From assembly GCA_030817875.1 (NCBI GenBank), contig JAUSZU010000001.1:3038001-3102000 (forward strand): a stretch of 64,000 nucleotides of DNA, in the 5' to 3' direction. Positions 9,479 through 19,680 of the stretch are shown here, in pieces. Position 1 is the stretch's first letter. Each line of letters starts with the position of its first letter. The stretch is from Flavobacterium sp. W4I14. Lineage in GTDB: Bacteria > Bacteroidota > Bacteroidia > Sphingobacteriales > Sphingobacteriaceae. Made by a program: the position numbers and the translations under genes. Below the pieces are notes generated by a model. It was not told where the DNA came from. It saw only the letters and a program-made list of their open reading frames with translations, and did not search any database.

Positions 9479-10682
9479 TTATACTTTTTTTAGGCGGAAA
9501 ACCTTGGTTTCGTGAGCAGTTACCTCACCATTCCACTTATTATTTTTGCCAATTACTTTATGTTGCCATAAATCCCTGATCTCATAATTATCAGTCAGTC
9601 CTAACTCGGTAAAGTTTATTTTTGCATTTTGGGCAGCTGCCGATTTATTTAAAATCGCTATAGCGAAATCGCCATTGGCTAAAGGACGAACAAAAACATC
9701 CCAGATATCCGTTTTGATTTTTCTTTCTGCCTGTTTACCCAAAACATCCTGATTTAATGCAATTACTTCTTCGTTAGTAAAAATGGTCTTTGCCTCATTA
9801 TCCATTTTACGGATATCGCAGCTTGCATATAGTGGCGAATTAAGCATACTGTACAAACTCATTTGACTCTGATATTCAGCCTGGGTACAACCATTACCAT
9901 TAAAAGCTGATGAAGGGCCTTTGGTGCCGTGTAAACCTGCAACCAACATATCTCCGTCGTTCCATTTACCTGGACCAGAAAAAACTTGCCAATCCGGCTG
10001 TTTTATCTACCACATTGTAAATACCTACTCCCCCCTTACCTTCTACATCATTCCATTTGTCTCTGATATCGTAAGTAGTGCGCCAGCTTTGTCCGCCAAC
10101 CTGCGCACCCCAGTTCCATGGTTCGCGTGGACCCCATTCGCAGATTCCCAATACAATTTCTCTACCCGATTTGCGTAGCGCCTGGGCAATAGCACCATAT
10201 CGTTTCTTTGCAGTTTCAACATCTTCTGGAGCATTGCAATAGTCGTATTTTAAATAATCTATCCCCCATGATGCAAAAGTTTTAGCATCCTGATCTTCGA
10301 AATTTAAACTTGCGGTATAACCACCACAGGTTAACGGAGCAGCATCAGAATAGATACCCAATTTCATCCCTTTGTTATGCAGGTAATCGGCCAGGGCTTT
10401 AATACCTGCGGGAAATTTCTTTGGATCGGCAATGATTTTGTTTTTATTATCGCGGCCACCTTGCCAACAATCATCCAAAAAAATATACTGGTAGCCTGCT
10501 TTAACCATCTCACTGGCAACCATTGCATCGGCCATTTCTTTAATATCTTTTTCGTTCGGATTTTCGGACATAATGTTCCAGCTCATCCAGCCCATTGGCG
10601 GTGTTACAGCTAATTTTGATTCCTGTGCAAAGCTGATTTGAGCAAACAACAATAAGGTTAAACAGATTTTGATAAATTTCAT
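9479..10682 (-). pseudogene. GH27 alpha-galactosidase interrupted by a single-base frameshift
   Basis: Two adjacent frames, 10682-9966 (N-terminal 238 codons) and a second frame ending at 9479, form one GH27 protein. The first has a signal peptide, TPPMGWMSW, the nucleophile Asp147 in KYDYC and the probable acid/base Asp205 in RTTYDI. The second continues the family motif GPGKWNDGDML and the C-terminal beta domain. The frame breaks at a run of six A on the + strand (9980-9985). With five, the sequence reads through as GLASFSGPGKWNDGDML and gives a normal protein of about 400 residues. It is either a recent pseudogene or a homopolymer sequencing error; as written, translation stops just after the catalytic half. 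It would remove alpha-linked galactose beside the GH2 enzyme. Confidence 0.88.
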
Positions 10683-10725
10683 ATTTTCTTTAATAGAGAG
10701 TTCTTCAATTCTTTAGGAGAAGGGT

Positions 10726-10859
10726 CGTCATTCCCGCGCAGGCGGGAATCTTATGCAACATATAGACTTAGCTAAAGCATTAAGATTATTCATAAGTTTT
10801 CCTTTTATTCAGAGGCATTCATGAGCACTCCGTGGTTCCCAATCGAGTTGGGAATGACG
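10726..10859. repeat. REP-like element, CGTCATTCCC family, copy 1
   Basis: A 134-base element between the beta- and alpha-galactosidase genes. It holds two small hairpins facing each other, TTCCCGCGCAGGCGGGAA (10731-10748) and TTCCCAATCGAGTTGGGAA (10836-10854), bounded by CGTCA and TGACG. A shuffled copy with the two hairpins in the opposite order is at 50982-51050. Confidence 0.7.
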
Positions 10860-10870
10860 AACTATATATG

Positions 10871-13800
10871 TTACTTAATTGGTTTGATATAATAGCTGTA
10901 CTGGTAATCTTTAAACGGGATCTGGTATTGGATTAATGGCATAGAACCCCAGCTATCGATCCCCTGAACACCCAATTGCTGCATATCCATGTGCACATAA
11001 ATCTGATTGCGTTTTACCAGTTCGCCAGAGTGATATTGTTTTTTCTCGGCCTCTGGATCTAAATCTTCTACCGAATATGGCAATGCATTAAAACTCAATA
11101 ACTGATCGGCAAATTCGAAACGTAAGCCCTTACCGGCTTTATTGGTAAAAGCTACCCAACGCACGTCGGTTTTATTACCACTTTCCTGTGGACGTGCATA
11201 AGGGAAATACTGATCTGCAACCGTTGATTTATAAGTACCGATTAATGAAGCTGTTTTTCTATCTACATAATTTTCTCCCGGACCACGGCCATACCATTGA
11301 ATATTGCTGTAATCATTTTTCAGCTGCAGATCGTTACCGATACGCATTAAACTTTTGTAGTTGCCTGTTACAGCTTTAAATTGATTATTTACTTTTACAG
11401 TACCATCAGCATATACACTAAATTCTTGTGTGGTTTCGGCATCACCTTTAAGTAAAGACGATTTAATGGTTAGGGTAAAGCCATCAACCGTTGAACTTAC
11501 AGTTGATTTAATATTGCCTGCACTGTTATCCTGATACACATTACGCCACATGCGTAATTTGGTGTTTAAGCCTGCACCGATATCGTTGTCGGTTGGTGCA
11601 CGGTAAAAGCCTGGTTGTAAACCTGAAGCCAATAATTCTTGTCCTTTAGAAACATAGCTTGTTAACATTCCTTTAGTTAAATCGAAAGTGATGGTAAAAT
11701 CACTTCCTTTAACCACTGCTTTTTCTGGAGTTTGCTCAACCTTTAAAGATTTCTTGTTACTATTATAAACATTGGGCTTTGGCGCTCCGGCCAATGCAAT
11801 CTGCTCGTAAGCAATTTCGTAACCTCTTTCTAAAAATGGTTCAGCTGTTTTTAAGCAATAGCGAACGTTTAAGAAATATTCTTTCCCTGCGGCATAATTT
11901 GTTTTAAATGGTAAGCTTAACAGCTGTGTTTGACGTGCGCCAACGTTAAGGTTATTGACCACACCACTTTGAATCACTTGCCCATCTTCTACCAGTTCCC
12001 AGTTTAGCTGCACATTGCTAATATCTTTAAAGAAATAGCTGTTGTTTACGTTGATCTGGTTGGTACCGTTAAAAGTAGTTTTGATATACTGATGTACTTT
12101 TTTTAATTCTACTGCCATTGGCGTCATACCACGGTAGGCGGTAACCACTCCTTTTACACAGAAATCGTTATCGCTAAAGTTTTCGTCAACCGGGCCACTT
12201 AGCGGAAAATCGCCACCATAAGCCATGATGCGTTTACCATTTTTAACGGTATCGATTGCCTGATCTATCCACTCCCAAACAAAACCACCCTGTAGTTTAG
12301 GGTTGTTCTCAATGGCATCCCAATATTCTTTAAAATTACCCAAACTGTTGCCCATAATGTGAGCATACTCGCTCATAATAAAGGGACGTGTTTCTTTATC
12401 TTGTTTCGAATAGCGCGGCAGATAATTTGGCGAAGGATATTGCGGAACAATCATATCGGTATTGAAATCGCTCTCAGCCCTTTCGTACTGCACCGGGCGG
12501 AAATCTTTTCCTTTAAGCCATTGGTAAGCCTCGTAAAAGTTAACACCGTTACCAGCTTCGTTACCTAATGACCAGGTAATTACCGATGCATGGTTTTTGT
12601 CACGCTCGTACATTCTGGTAATGCGCTCAAGATGAGGAATACGCCATTGTTTATCGTTGGCAAATGTAGTTTCCAAACTATAATAACGGCCGTGTGATTC
12701 GATATTGGCTTCATCGATTACGTACAAACCGTACTCATCACAGAGTTCCATCCAATATGGATCTGGCGGATAATGAGAATGACGAACTGCATTTACATTC
12801 AGTTTTTTCATCATTTCCATATCTTTTTCCATATCGGCGTGGGTTAAAGTATGGCCCTGAGTGGCATTATGTTCGTGCCTGTTTACACCTTTTAAAAATA
12901 CACGTTTACCATTAACCAATAAATCGCTTCCTTTAATTTCTACAGAACGGAAGCCCACGCGTTGTGGAATTACCTCGATTATTTTATTATTTTTATCTTT
13001 TAAAGTGATGTAAAGCGTATATAAATAAGGAATTTCTGCCGACCAGTTTTTCACATTACTGATCTGTGTTTTAAAAGAAAGATCGGTTTTATAATTGCCC
13101 AGCACTTTTTGGATTGTGGTAGCATCTTTCCAAACATGAGTTCCTTTGGCATCAACTAAATCGAGCGCTACGTAAAAACTATCTGGGCGGCTATGGTTGG
13201 TGCGTTGATCGATTTTATAATTTTCTACCGCTAAATCTACATTTAGTAATCCGTTGGTGTAAGTAGCATCTAGATTCCCTATAACTTTAAAATCGCGGAT
13301 ATCTAATTTTGGCGTTGAATATAAGTAAACTTCGCGCTCTATTCCCGATATGCGCCACATATCCTGGCATTCTAAATAGGAGCCATCGCTCCATCTGTAA
13401 ACTTGTAGTGCTATGGTATTTTCGCCTGGCTTAACATATTTAGTAATATCAAATTCAGCTGCCAGTTTACTATCTTCACTATATCCTACTTTTTTACCAT
13501 TTACCCAGATATAAAAAGCAGATTTAACCGCGCCTAAGCTAATAAACACCTCTCTACCACTCCAGTTAGCCGGAATATTGATTTTCTTCCGGTACGAACC
13601 TACCGGATTATTATCAGCAGGAATATCAAATGGAGGGTTCATTCTGGCTCCGGTTAATTGCCGGCCAGCAAATTCGTATGGTTGGTTTACGTAAATTGGA
13701 AGCCCATAACCATTCACTTCCCAGTTGGCTGGTACTTTAAAATTATCCCAGCCCTTATCATCAAAATCTACTTTATAAAAATCTGTAGGTCTTTTACGTG

Positions 13801-14035
13801 GGTCTTTTACCCAGTTAAACTTCCAGGAACCATTTAGTGATAAAAAATATGCTGATTTTTCTTTAGCTCTTTTAGATGCTAAATCTTGATTTTCGAAAGC
13901 AAAAGCCGATGCCCGCATAGGTAAACGGTTTACCGAAACCACTTCGGGGGTTTGCAGTTCGGAGGGCAGATCCTGTGCGCTGATTTGCCCAGCAATAAAT
14001 AATGATGTAAGTAAAATGGTTAATTTTCGCTTCAT
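10871..14035 (-). CDS. GH2 beta-galactosidase (LacZ-type), secreted
   Basis: A 1054-residue protein with a signal peptide (about 1-20, cleavage near ISAQ). It shows the five-domain LacZ plan: jelly-roll start, two Ig-like domains around a TIM barrel, and the C-terminal beta-galactosidase small-chain domain. The acid/base Glu493 sits in SLGNEAGNG and the nucleophile Glu556 in IMSEYAHIMGNS. NVNAVRHSHYP is the family's barrel motif. It should release beta-linked galactose from oligosaccharides or glycoprotein glycans in the periplasm. It is the first gene of the GH2-GH27-M60 block. A CAAACGTTTG operator lies 74 bases upstream, and the terminator of the preceding operon lies just before that, so it has its own promoter. 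Confidence 0.93.
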   Translation of the reverse strand: MKRKLTILLTSLFIAGQISAQDLPSELQTPEVVSVNRLPMRASAFAFENQDLASKRAKEKSAYFLSLNGSWKFNWVKDPRKRPTDFYKVDFDDKGWDNFKVPANWEVNGYGLPIYVNQPYEFAGRQLTGARMNPPFDIPADNNPVGSYRKKINIPANWSGREVFISLGAVKSAFYIWVNGKKVGYSEDSKLAAEFDITKYVKPGENTIALQVYRWSDGSYLECQDMWRISGIEREVYLYSTPKLDIRDFKVIGNLDATYTNGLLNVDLAVENYKIDQRTNHSRPDSFYVALDLVDAKGTHVWKDATTIQKVLGNYKTDLSFKTQISNVKNWSAEIPYLYTLYITLKDKNNKIIEVIPQRVGFRSVEIKGSDLLVNGKRVFLKGVNRHEHNATQGHTLTHADMEKDMEMMKKLNVNAVRHSHYPPDPYWMELCDEYGLYVIDEANIESHGRYYSLETTFANDKQWRIPHLERITRMYERDKNHASVITWSLGNEAGNGVNFYEAYQWLKGKDFRPVQYERAESDFNTDMIVPQYPSPNYLPRYSKQDKETRPFIMSEYAHIMGNSLGNFKEYWDAIENNPKLQGGFVWEWIDQAIDTVKNGKRIMAYGGDFPLSGPVDENFSDNDFCVKGVVTAYRGMTPMAVELKKVHQYIKTTFNGTNQINVNNSYFFKDISNVQLNWELVEDGQVIQSGVVNNLNVGARQTQLLSLPFKTNYAAGKEYFLNVRYCLKTAEPFLERGYEIAYEQIALAGAPKPNVYNSNKKSLKVEQTPEKAVVKGSDFTITFDLTKGMLTSYVSKGQELLASGLQPGFYRAPTDNDIGAGLNTKLRMWRNVYQDNSAGNIKSTVSSTVDGFTLTIKSSLLKGDAETTQEFSVYADGTVKVNNQFKAVTGNYKSLMRIGNDLQLKNDYSNIQWYGRGPGENYVDRKTASLIGTYKSTVADQYFPYARPQESGNKTDVRWVAFTNKAGKGLRFEFADQLLSFNALPYSVEDLDPEAEKKQYHSGELVKRNQIYVHMDMQQLGVQGIDSWGSMPLIQYQIPFKDYQYSYYIKPIK

Positions 14036-14108
14036 TTTGTGTGTATGATTTTGGTTTGTTGCTCCAAATTACTGATGATTAACTGATAATAATGAAATTG
14101 TTTTAGCG

Positions 14109-14118
14109 CAAACGTTTG
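14109..14118. promoter_or_regulatory. LacI-type operator, palindrome CAAACGTTTG (site A)
   Basis: A perfect 10-base palindrome in the form CGCAAACGTTTGA, 74 bases upstream of the beta-galactosidase start. The same CGCAAACGTTTG core recurs at 33636-33647 and 33900-33911, upstream of the first SusC gene. A central-CG palindrome of this kind is typical of LacI/GalR family operators. No such regulator is encoded in the window. Confidence 0.6.
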
Positions 14119-14201
14119 AGTTTTAAATATGTTACCGAGAAGTTAAATTTATAAGGATAAATCAGGCCCGATGTTGCTTTGTTAATAGCTCAAAAAGAAA
14201 A

Positions 14202-14232
14202 AAACCCTTGACACCTCTGGCGGCAAGGGTTT
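14202..14232 (-). terminator. Rho-independent terminator ending the SusCD operon
   Basis: The stem AAACCCTTG/CAAGGGTTT, read on the - strand, is followed by seven T and a T-rich stretch. It starts 19 bases after the stop of the last lipoprotein gene (14251). It separates the long SusC-to-lipoprotein operon from the beta-galactosidase gene. Confidence 0.8.
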
Positions 14233-14250
14233 CACTAACTAAACTAACTA

Positions 14251-15927
14251 CTATTTTAAAAATTCTAATTCGAACTGATTTAGGAATGGATTACCGTCTA
14301 TACCGTAATCGTTCAAAATTTTAATGTTCATCCAATAAAGAGAAAGTGCTGTGGCATCTCCTAAAGTTGATACGAACGATTTTGCTCCCTGTACATAGGT
14401 GGGATCTGGCGTGGTTCCAGCTGGCACATCAATGCCTAGAGGAGTCCATTTATATTGACCACCCAAAAACATATTGTATCCTACCGGCGCTTTATTCCCT
14501 AAAATGCCTTCTGCCCCCTCATCAATAGCCCAAAAGCCTATTAAATTTGCATAGTTTGGATGTTTAGTAATATCTTTCAAACTAACATTATTCGCAATCG
14601 TTGTGGCATCTAATGCGGTATTAAAAACAGAAAGGTTGGCTGCATAAAAATCAGACTCGCCACCAAAAGCACCAACTTTTAAAGGTTCGGTGGTATTAAT
14701 GCTTTTCGAAGCACTAACATTATACGAATTTTTAAACACACCATCTACATAAGCCGAGGCCGTTCTTGTGGTTGAGTTTACATACTTAACCGTCATGGTT
14801 AAAGTATGCCAGCCATTTGCCAGAACGCCAGACATCTGTAATTGCTGTTTTCCGCCACCACCGTTACCACTACCACCAAACTCCAAATTCCATGTATTCC
14901 CTTCCTGCATCCAAAACCACCCCGTCATGGTATTGCTGTTAAGCAATGTACTTTTGCCCAAAAACTGCGGATAATTATTGCTGGTATTAAACTTAGTTTG
15001 CATCTGAACAGTAAAATCTTTATTATCACCCATATTATATAATCCATTATCTTCTGGAACTATGGCCGTAATAGCGCTGGTTTTAAAGTTAATGGTTGTA
15101 AAGCCTGTTTTTTTAAGTTCTAGCTGGCTCAATGAGGGGTGATAAGCCAACATAAAACCACTTGTTGGAGAAGCATTGCTACCGCCGTGGTTACTGGTTA
15201 AAATAACAAGCCAATCTTCATTAGCATAGGTTTTTCTGGCTTTCAAAGCTGTTAAAATATCTCCTATATAACCATCAGTTTTATTTACCGATGCTTTATA
15301 AGTTTCATTAGACGCTGTATAACCTCCATTTATTCCTGCAGCCTCTACCTCCCTGAAATTAACGATCAATGCTCCTAAATTAGTTTGAGTATTTAGCAAG
15401 GCTATTGTACTATCTTTAACCGCAATGTCTGAACTTACAACAGGTGCTAGATCTGTATTACTTAAATATTTACGCAAATTAGCCCATGGCGTTACTACGC
15501 CTGTTTTAACAGTTTTAAACTGGGTAATATAATCTAACACGTTACGGTAAGAAGTAATCGAAGTATGCCCAGTTCCGTTGCGATCTTGTACGCGTTCAAA
15601 ATTATCATTTAATATCTGGTGTTTTGCAAAACCAGTACCTGTTAGTAAACTTACCCATCCCCCTGCGTCAGAAACACCTTTAATAGTGGTAAAAGAATAT
15701 TTACCATTCTTTTGCATGGCTGTAAAATTGGTTGGTGCAATAGCTTGTAGTTCTGCCCCACCTAAACCATCAACTCCAATAATGAGCACTTTTCTTTGTT
15801 TTACATTGCTTCTTTTCAAATCTTCATAAACCGCATCCGGATTATTATATTTTTTGCACGCAGCAAAACAAAGCGGAACAAATAATGCAAGAGCAGTATA
15901 ATATTTAAATTTATTTGAAATTTTCAT
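14251..15927 (-). CDS. Lipoprotein with phosphodiesterase-like and LamG domains (DUF4983-type)
   Basis: A 558-residue protein whose lipobox ends at Cys24 (CFAACKKY). Residues about 45-260 resemble the type I phosphodiesterase/nucleotide pyrophosphatase fold: VLIIGVDGLGG (metal-ligand Asp53), WVSLLTGTGF, and SNHGGSN at 245-251. The last would normally read SDHG, so a metal-binding Asp is replaced by Asn. Residues about 290-450 form a LamG/concanavalin-like lectin domain. It is the last gene of the SusCD operon. A degenerate active site plus a lectin domain suggests surface binding rather than hydrolysis, but activity with other ligands cannot be excluded. It is a paralogue of the protein at 17912-19654. 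Confidence 0.72.
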   Translation of the reverse strand: MKISNKFKYYTALALFVPLCFAACKKYNNPDAVYEDLKRSNVKQRKVLIIGVDGLGGAELQAIAPTNFTAMQKNGKYSFTTIKGVSDAGGWVSLLTGTGFAKHQILNDNFERVQDRNGTGHTSITSYRNVLDYITQFKTVKTGVVTPWANLRKYLSNTDLAPVVSSDIAVKDSTIALLNTQTNLGALIVNFREVEAAGINGGYTASNETYKASVNKTDGYIGDILTALKARKTYANEDWLVILTSNHGGSNASPTSGFMLAYHPSLSQLELKKTGFTTINFKTSAITAIVPEDNGLYNMGDNKDFTVQMQTKFNTSNNYPQFLGKSTLLNSNTMTGWFWMQEGNTWNLEFGGSGNGGGGKQQLQMSGVLANGWHTLTMTVKYVNSTTRTASAYVDGVFKNSYNVSASKSINTTEPLKVGAFGGESDFYAANLSVFNTALDATTIANNVSLKDITKHPNYANLIGFWAIDEGAEGILGNKAPVGYNMFLGGQYKWTPLGIDVPAGTTPDPTYVQGAKSFVSTLGDATALSLYWMNIKILNDYGIDGNPFLNQFELEFLK

Positions 15928-15944
15928 CTTCTTTAATTTAGCGT

Positions 15945-17894
15945 TTATTTAATTACACCCAACTCAGCCATCGCTGCATAAGGAAAGGAGGCTACCGGTG
16001 TATTCCAACCATCTTTTAATAAGACCTTGAAAAATCTGCCATATACAGGGCCATTAGGAAATACAAATTCGTACCGTGAAAATGCATTTGGTATTTGAGT
16101 AGTAGCAACGCTGGTAAATCCAATATTATCACTACTTACCAATATTTCAATATTTTTGACACGCTGAGCGGTAGAATTTCGTGGAACGAAATACATTCCT
16201 TTAACTGTCATCCTTTTATTCTCGCTATAAACAAGGGTATAAGGATAGCCTTGTGCCGTTGTTGGTGCCGGGCTATATTGCGAATGCCAGTAAGTTGCGG
16301 TATTATTATCGAGCATAGCGGCTGGGCTTCCTTCGTTAGACTGATTGGAACTTACGGCAACACTTGGCGCGAATGAAATCGCAGCAGTACCGCCGGCTTT
16401 ATTTAAAGCGTTATATGTCCACACTTGATTACTCAACATTGGGTATTTTGCCGATACTTTCAATACTACAGCATCACTTATTGAAATGCCCCAGGCATCA
16501 AAAAATGGTGCTAAATCAATTTTTGTGTATTCTGATAGTTTTTCGTAAACAAAATTATGTTTGGTAATATCGCTAGAGTTTAGCCGATCAGCGTGACGGG
16601 CCTCGGTATATAAATAAGTCATTGCGCCATATCCATATTTCTCAAAAATCTGCACAAAAGGTGTAATTCTCCTGAAGGGTCCCTTGTTTTCATCAGTCAT
16701 AAATGCATCTGTATCAAAGTTTTTTAAACCTGTACCACTAGCATAAGTTATTGCTTCAGGAAAACCACTTGACACTGCCGGATGCAGGATATTATAGTTT
16801 GCACCGATACGGTTGGCAACCTTAAAGCTAAACAGGTTATTGGTTGTTTCTCCCAATGTGCTCCAGCTCCAAACACTAGGCTGTTGACAATTGTGACCAA
16901 ATTCATGGTAAGCTCCCCACTGTCCATCACTGGTATTAAGGTTATTCACACTGGTAAAACCTTTAAACCATTCGCTATCATTTGTACCTACAAAAGGGAA
17001 ACCAGAATGGCCATAGCCTTTGCTAAGCTGGATATCTAATACCCCTCTCCATTGGCTTTGCGGGCTACGATCTCTGATATCAGGAGCATTGTCTGATAAA
17101 CCCATCCATGCATTATAATCCAGATCAAAAACATCGTTCCACTTGGTCATGGCCAGTGTTGGATTAGTAAAAGGTTCTGATGAACTGAACGAAGCGATGA
17201 CCTTATCTCTTGGAATAGTAAAAATTACACGTTTGGTTCGTAGCTCAAGCCAAGGCACTTGCGAGGCTTTTACTTTAGTAACCCAATCGGCATCGGTGCT
17301 TTGACCTAAAATAAAATCGGGAGATACTACAGCACCACTTATGGTAAAAGTAACCGGATTAGCGTAGGCAAAAGTAGCAAGGATGTAAATATGGCCACCA
17401 TATAAATTGCGAACATAATTTGTGCCGGCAACCAATGCTTTTCTACTATAAATTAAAGGATCGCGTAATAGTGGAGATTTACCCGCAAGGTTATCTGTAT
17501 GTGCACCTATTTGTACAGTTAATCCTTCAATTCCTGCTGGTACTACGATTTTAATCAACTCTCCAGGCGCGGCATAAAACCCCGAACTATACTGAGGCGA
17601 AGGTGCTACGGAAATCCTTAGATTTTGAGCAGTTTGATCGCTAAAGTTCATATCCAATGTAAACTGAGCATCTTTAACTCTTGGTTCAGCTTGATCTACT
17701 AATCCTGGAAATACTCTAGCTTTTGCGTACATCGACTTATCGATTACCTTCATATTGGTATCAATGGTTCCATCAGCTATATTCTGAGAATCGTCAGGAT
17801 AGCCATCCGGTACTTCGTACCCATATTTTTTACATGCCGTAACCGTTACCAATAACGCTAAGGCAAATATTTTTGTTAACTGATTAAATTTCAT
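15945..17894 (-). CDS. M60-family metallopeptidase lipoprotein with C-terminal discoidin (F5/8, CBM32-like) domain
   Basis: A 649-residue protein with lipobox Cys21 (TVTACKKYG). HEFGH at 330-334 with Glu349 in TLGET gives the M60 zinc site. Residues about 500-649 look like an F5/8 type C (CBM32-like) carbohydrate-binding domain; AAMLDNNTATYWHSQY is the usual entry motif. A membrane-anchored M60 with a galactose-binding-like module fits cleavage of glycosylated proteins at the cell surface. It sits between two phosphodiesterase-fold/LamG lipoproteins, 18 bases from each. The second, soluble M60 at 7956-9452 is shorter and lacks the binding domain, so the pair may act first outside and then inside the outer membrane. 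Confidence 0.85.
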   Translation of the reverse strand: MKFNQLTKIFALALLVTVTACKKYGYEVPDGYPDDSQNIADGTIDTNMKVIDKSMYAKARVFPGLVDQAEPRVKDAQFTLDMNFSDQTAQNLRISVAPSPQYSSGFYAAPGELIKIVVPAGIEGLTVQIGAHTDNLAGKSPLLRDPLIYSRKALVAGTNYVRNLYGGHIYILATFAYANPVTFTISGAVVSPDFILGQSTDADWVTKVKASQVPWLELRTKRVIFTIPRDKVIASFSSSEPFTNPTLAMTKWNDVFDLDYNAWMGLSDNAPDIRDRSPQSQWRGVLDIQLSKGYGHSGFPFVGTNDSEWFKGFTSVNNLNTSDGQWGAYHEFGHNCQQPSVWSWSTLGETTNNLFSFKVANRIGANYNILHPAVSSGFPEAITYASGTGLKNFDTDAFMTDENKGPFRRITPFVQIFEKYGYGAMTYLYTEARHADRLNSSDITKHNFVYEKLSEYTKIDLAPFFDAWGISISDAVVLKVSAKYPMLSNQVWTYNALNKAGGTAAISFAPSVAVSSNQSNEGSPAAMLDNNTATYWHSQYSPAPTTAQGYPYTLVYSENKRMTVKGMYFVPRNSTAQRVKNIEILVSSDNIGFTSVATTQIPNAFSRYEFVFPNGPVYGRFFKVLLKDGWNTPVASFPYAAMAELGVIK

Positions 17895-17911
17895 TTTATA
17901 AATATTTAAAG

Positions 17912-19654
17912 TTAATTAGTTGGTAGTATTACCGACGGAGTAAACAAATTACCCATTAAGCCCCATTCTTGTGGGATAGCTATATTTAACCAGTTATAAA
18001 TTAATACTGGGATATCAATGCCATTTGGCACGTTTTTAAAGGCTATATCGGTAATATTACCGCCAACAAAAGGCGAAACTTCTAAGAATGATACCCACGT
18101 TGCACTTCCACTCAGATTAAAGTCTTTTTTACCAGTGGAAAGATCTTTTAATACCAGGCCGTTACCTTCGTTTGCTGGCCACCAGCCAAGCAGTTTATCT
18201 GGGCTGGGTGCTGCAAATGAAATTTCCTTTTTCATATTAACGATAAGATCTGCATCAGTCATGGCAAAATTATAAATGGCCATATCCCTAAACGATAGAT
18301 CTGTTCCGTCTGTTGCAACTGTAGCCTTTCCAGCCCCCATGTGCAAGGCTGCAGCATTAGTTAAATTTTTGCCCGTAATATCAACAGTTGTTACTTTTTT
18401 TCCATCCTGAAATAGCGAAACATAACGAACAGCGCCATCATTAAATAATTTAAATGCGAGTGTGTGCCACTTGCCATCTCTAATTGTAACGCCAGCTGAT
18501 ATGGTGTAACCACCTGCAAAACTCAAATAGTAGGAATCTCCCCAGGTCATCAAATCCCAACCTGATGCATCTAAACCTTCTCTTGCCTTATAATTGTTCA
18601 TGTTACCACAAAAATGTGCGTAGTTACTCGCACTGCTTGCTGTACTTTTTAATTTTATTTGGAAAGTGTATTCACCTGTTGTTCCAAAATCACCGATATT
18701 GGCGTCTGAAAGTACAGCTACTCCATTATTTGTTGTATTAGACGTTAAACGAAGTGCTTGTCCAGTAAATGGATAAGAATTAGGATCTGGTTGATCTACC
18801 TGTGTTCTTGAAAATCTCGGATTGTAAAATGCGATATACGTATTTCTAGAAGGATCGTTGTAAATATTCGAACCAGCAACACCGCCCGATACGCCACCAC
18901 CTTTGTTAGATGCAACTATTACTAGCCAATTTTCTCCTGAATATCCCTTTCGAGCTTTTAAAGCTGTTAGTATCTCGCCAATATAGCCATCAATGGTTTG
19001 AATAGCAGCGGCATAGGCTGGTGTATTTGCGGTATAACCATTAGCTGCACCTGCAATTTCTGCACTATGAAATTGTGCAACTACCATAGCCGGATTGTTA
19101 GACGTGAGTTCAGCAACAACACCAGTCTTTACTGCAGCATCATCAGATACATTCTGCTTTACAATTGCATCCGCAGCCAATTTCTCATTGAAAATCGATG
19201 TTGATGCAATAGAGACGGTTCTTGCATTATTAAGTGAACTCTTAATCCTGGTAAATATAGTCGGAGTAGCTTGAAAGTTTAAACCTGCAAAATCTTCTGA
19301 AACCACATTACTTTTAGTGTAATCATATCCGGTAAACATATTTGTCCAGCCAGCCGCGTTAGTAATCGTATTTCGTTTATCATCTGCAAGTCCGTCATAA
19401 CTGTACAACGCCCGCGCATTAATTGTTGCAATATTGGTTGGAGCCAATGTTTTTACTGCTGCCCCCGTTACACCATCTAAAACAATATAGAGCACTTTTT
19501 TCCCAGCTCCTAACCCTAGGGTATCATTTCTGAAGGTTTGTGGCAGCGTATTTTCGAAATCCTTATTACATCCAATGGCCATAAGGAAGAGCCCAAATAC
19601 CGAAGCTAAGCCTAAATATTTTAGTGCTATAGTTAATGTATATCCTTTTTTCAT
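17912..19654 (-). CDS. Lipoprotein with degenerate phosphodiesterase-like domain and LamG domain (DUF4983-type)
   Basis: A 580-residue paralogue of the protein at 14251-15927. I start at ATG 19654 because the longer frame begins with TTG at 19684, overlapping the preceding stop, and adds ten residues before the signal. The lipobox ends at Cys29 (FLMAIGCNK). The phosphodiesterase-like part has VLYIVLDGVTG with Asp60. The place of the usual SDHG motif reads SNKGG (249-253), so both the Asp and the His metal ligands are gone. A LamG-like domain follows (about 310-470). It is likely a non-catalytic, surface-exposed binding lipoprotein of the SusCD operon. Confidence 0.7.
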   Translation of the reverse strand: MKKGYTLTIALKYLGLASVFGLFLMAIGCNKDFENTLPQTFRNDTLGLGAGKKVLYIVLDGVTGAAVKTLAPTNIATINARALYSYDGLADDKRNTITNAAGWTNMFTGYDYTKSNVVSEDFAGLNFQATPTIFTRIKSSLNNARTVSIASTSIFNEKLAADAIVKQNVSDDAAVKTGVVAELTSNNPAMVVAQFHSAEIAGAANGYTANTPAYAAAIQTIDGYIGEILTALKARKGYSGENWLVIVASNKGGGVSGGVAGSNIYNDPSRNTYIAFYNPRFSRTQVDQPDPNSYPFTGQALRLTSNTTNNGVAVLSDANIGDFGTTGEYTFQIKLKSTASSASNYAHFCGNMNNYKAREGLDASGWDLMTWGDSYYLSFAGGYTISAGVTIRDGKWHTLAFKLFNDGAVRYVSLFQDGKKVTTVDITGKNLTNAAALHMGAGKATVATDGTDLSFRDMAIYNFAMTDADLIVNMKKEISFAAPSPDKLLGWWPANEGNGLVLKDLSTGKKDFNLSGSATWVSFLEVSPFVGGNITDIAFKNVPNGIDIPVLIYNWLNIAIPQEWGLMGNLFTPSVILPTN

Positions 19655-19680
19655 ATTCGTTATGTTTGGAACTATATTGA

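Noticed and set aside
9921..10613. Several open frames opposite to the alpha-galactosidase gene
   Set aside because: They are antisense shadows of the GH27 coding sequence.
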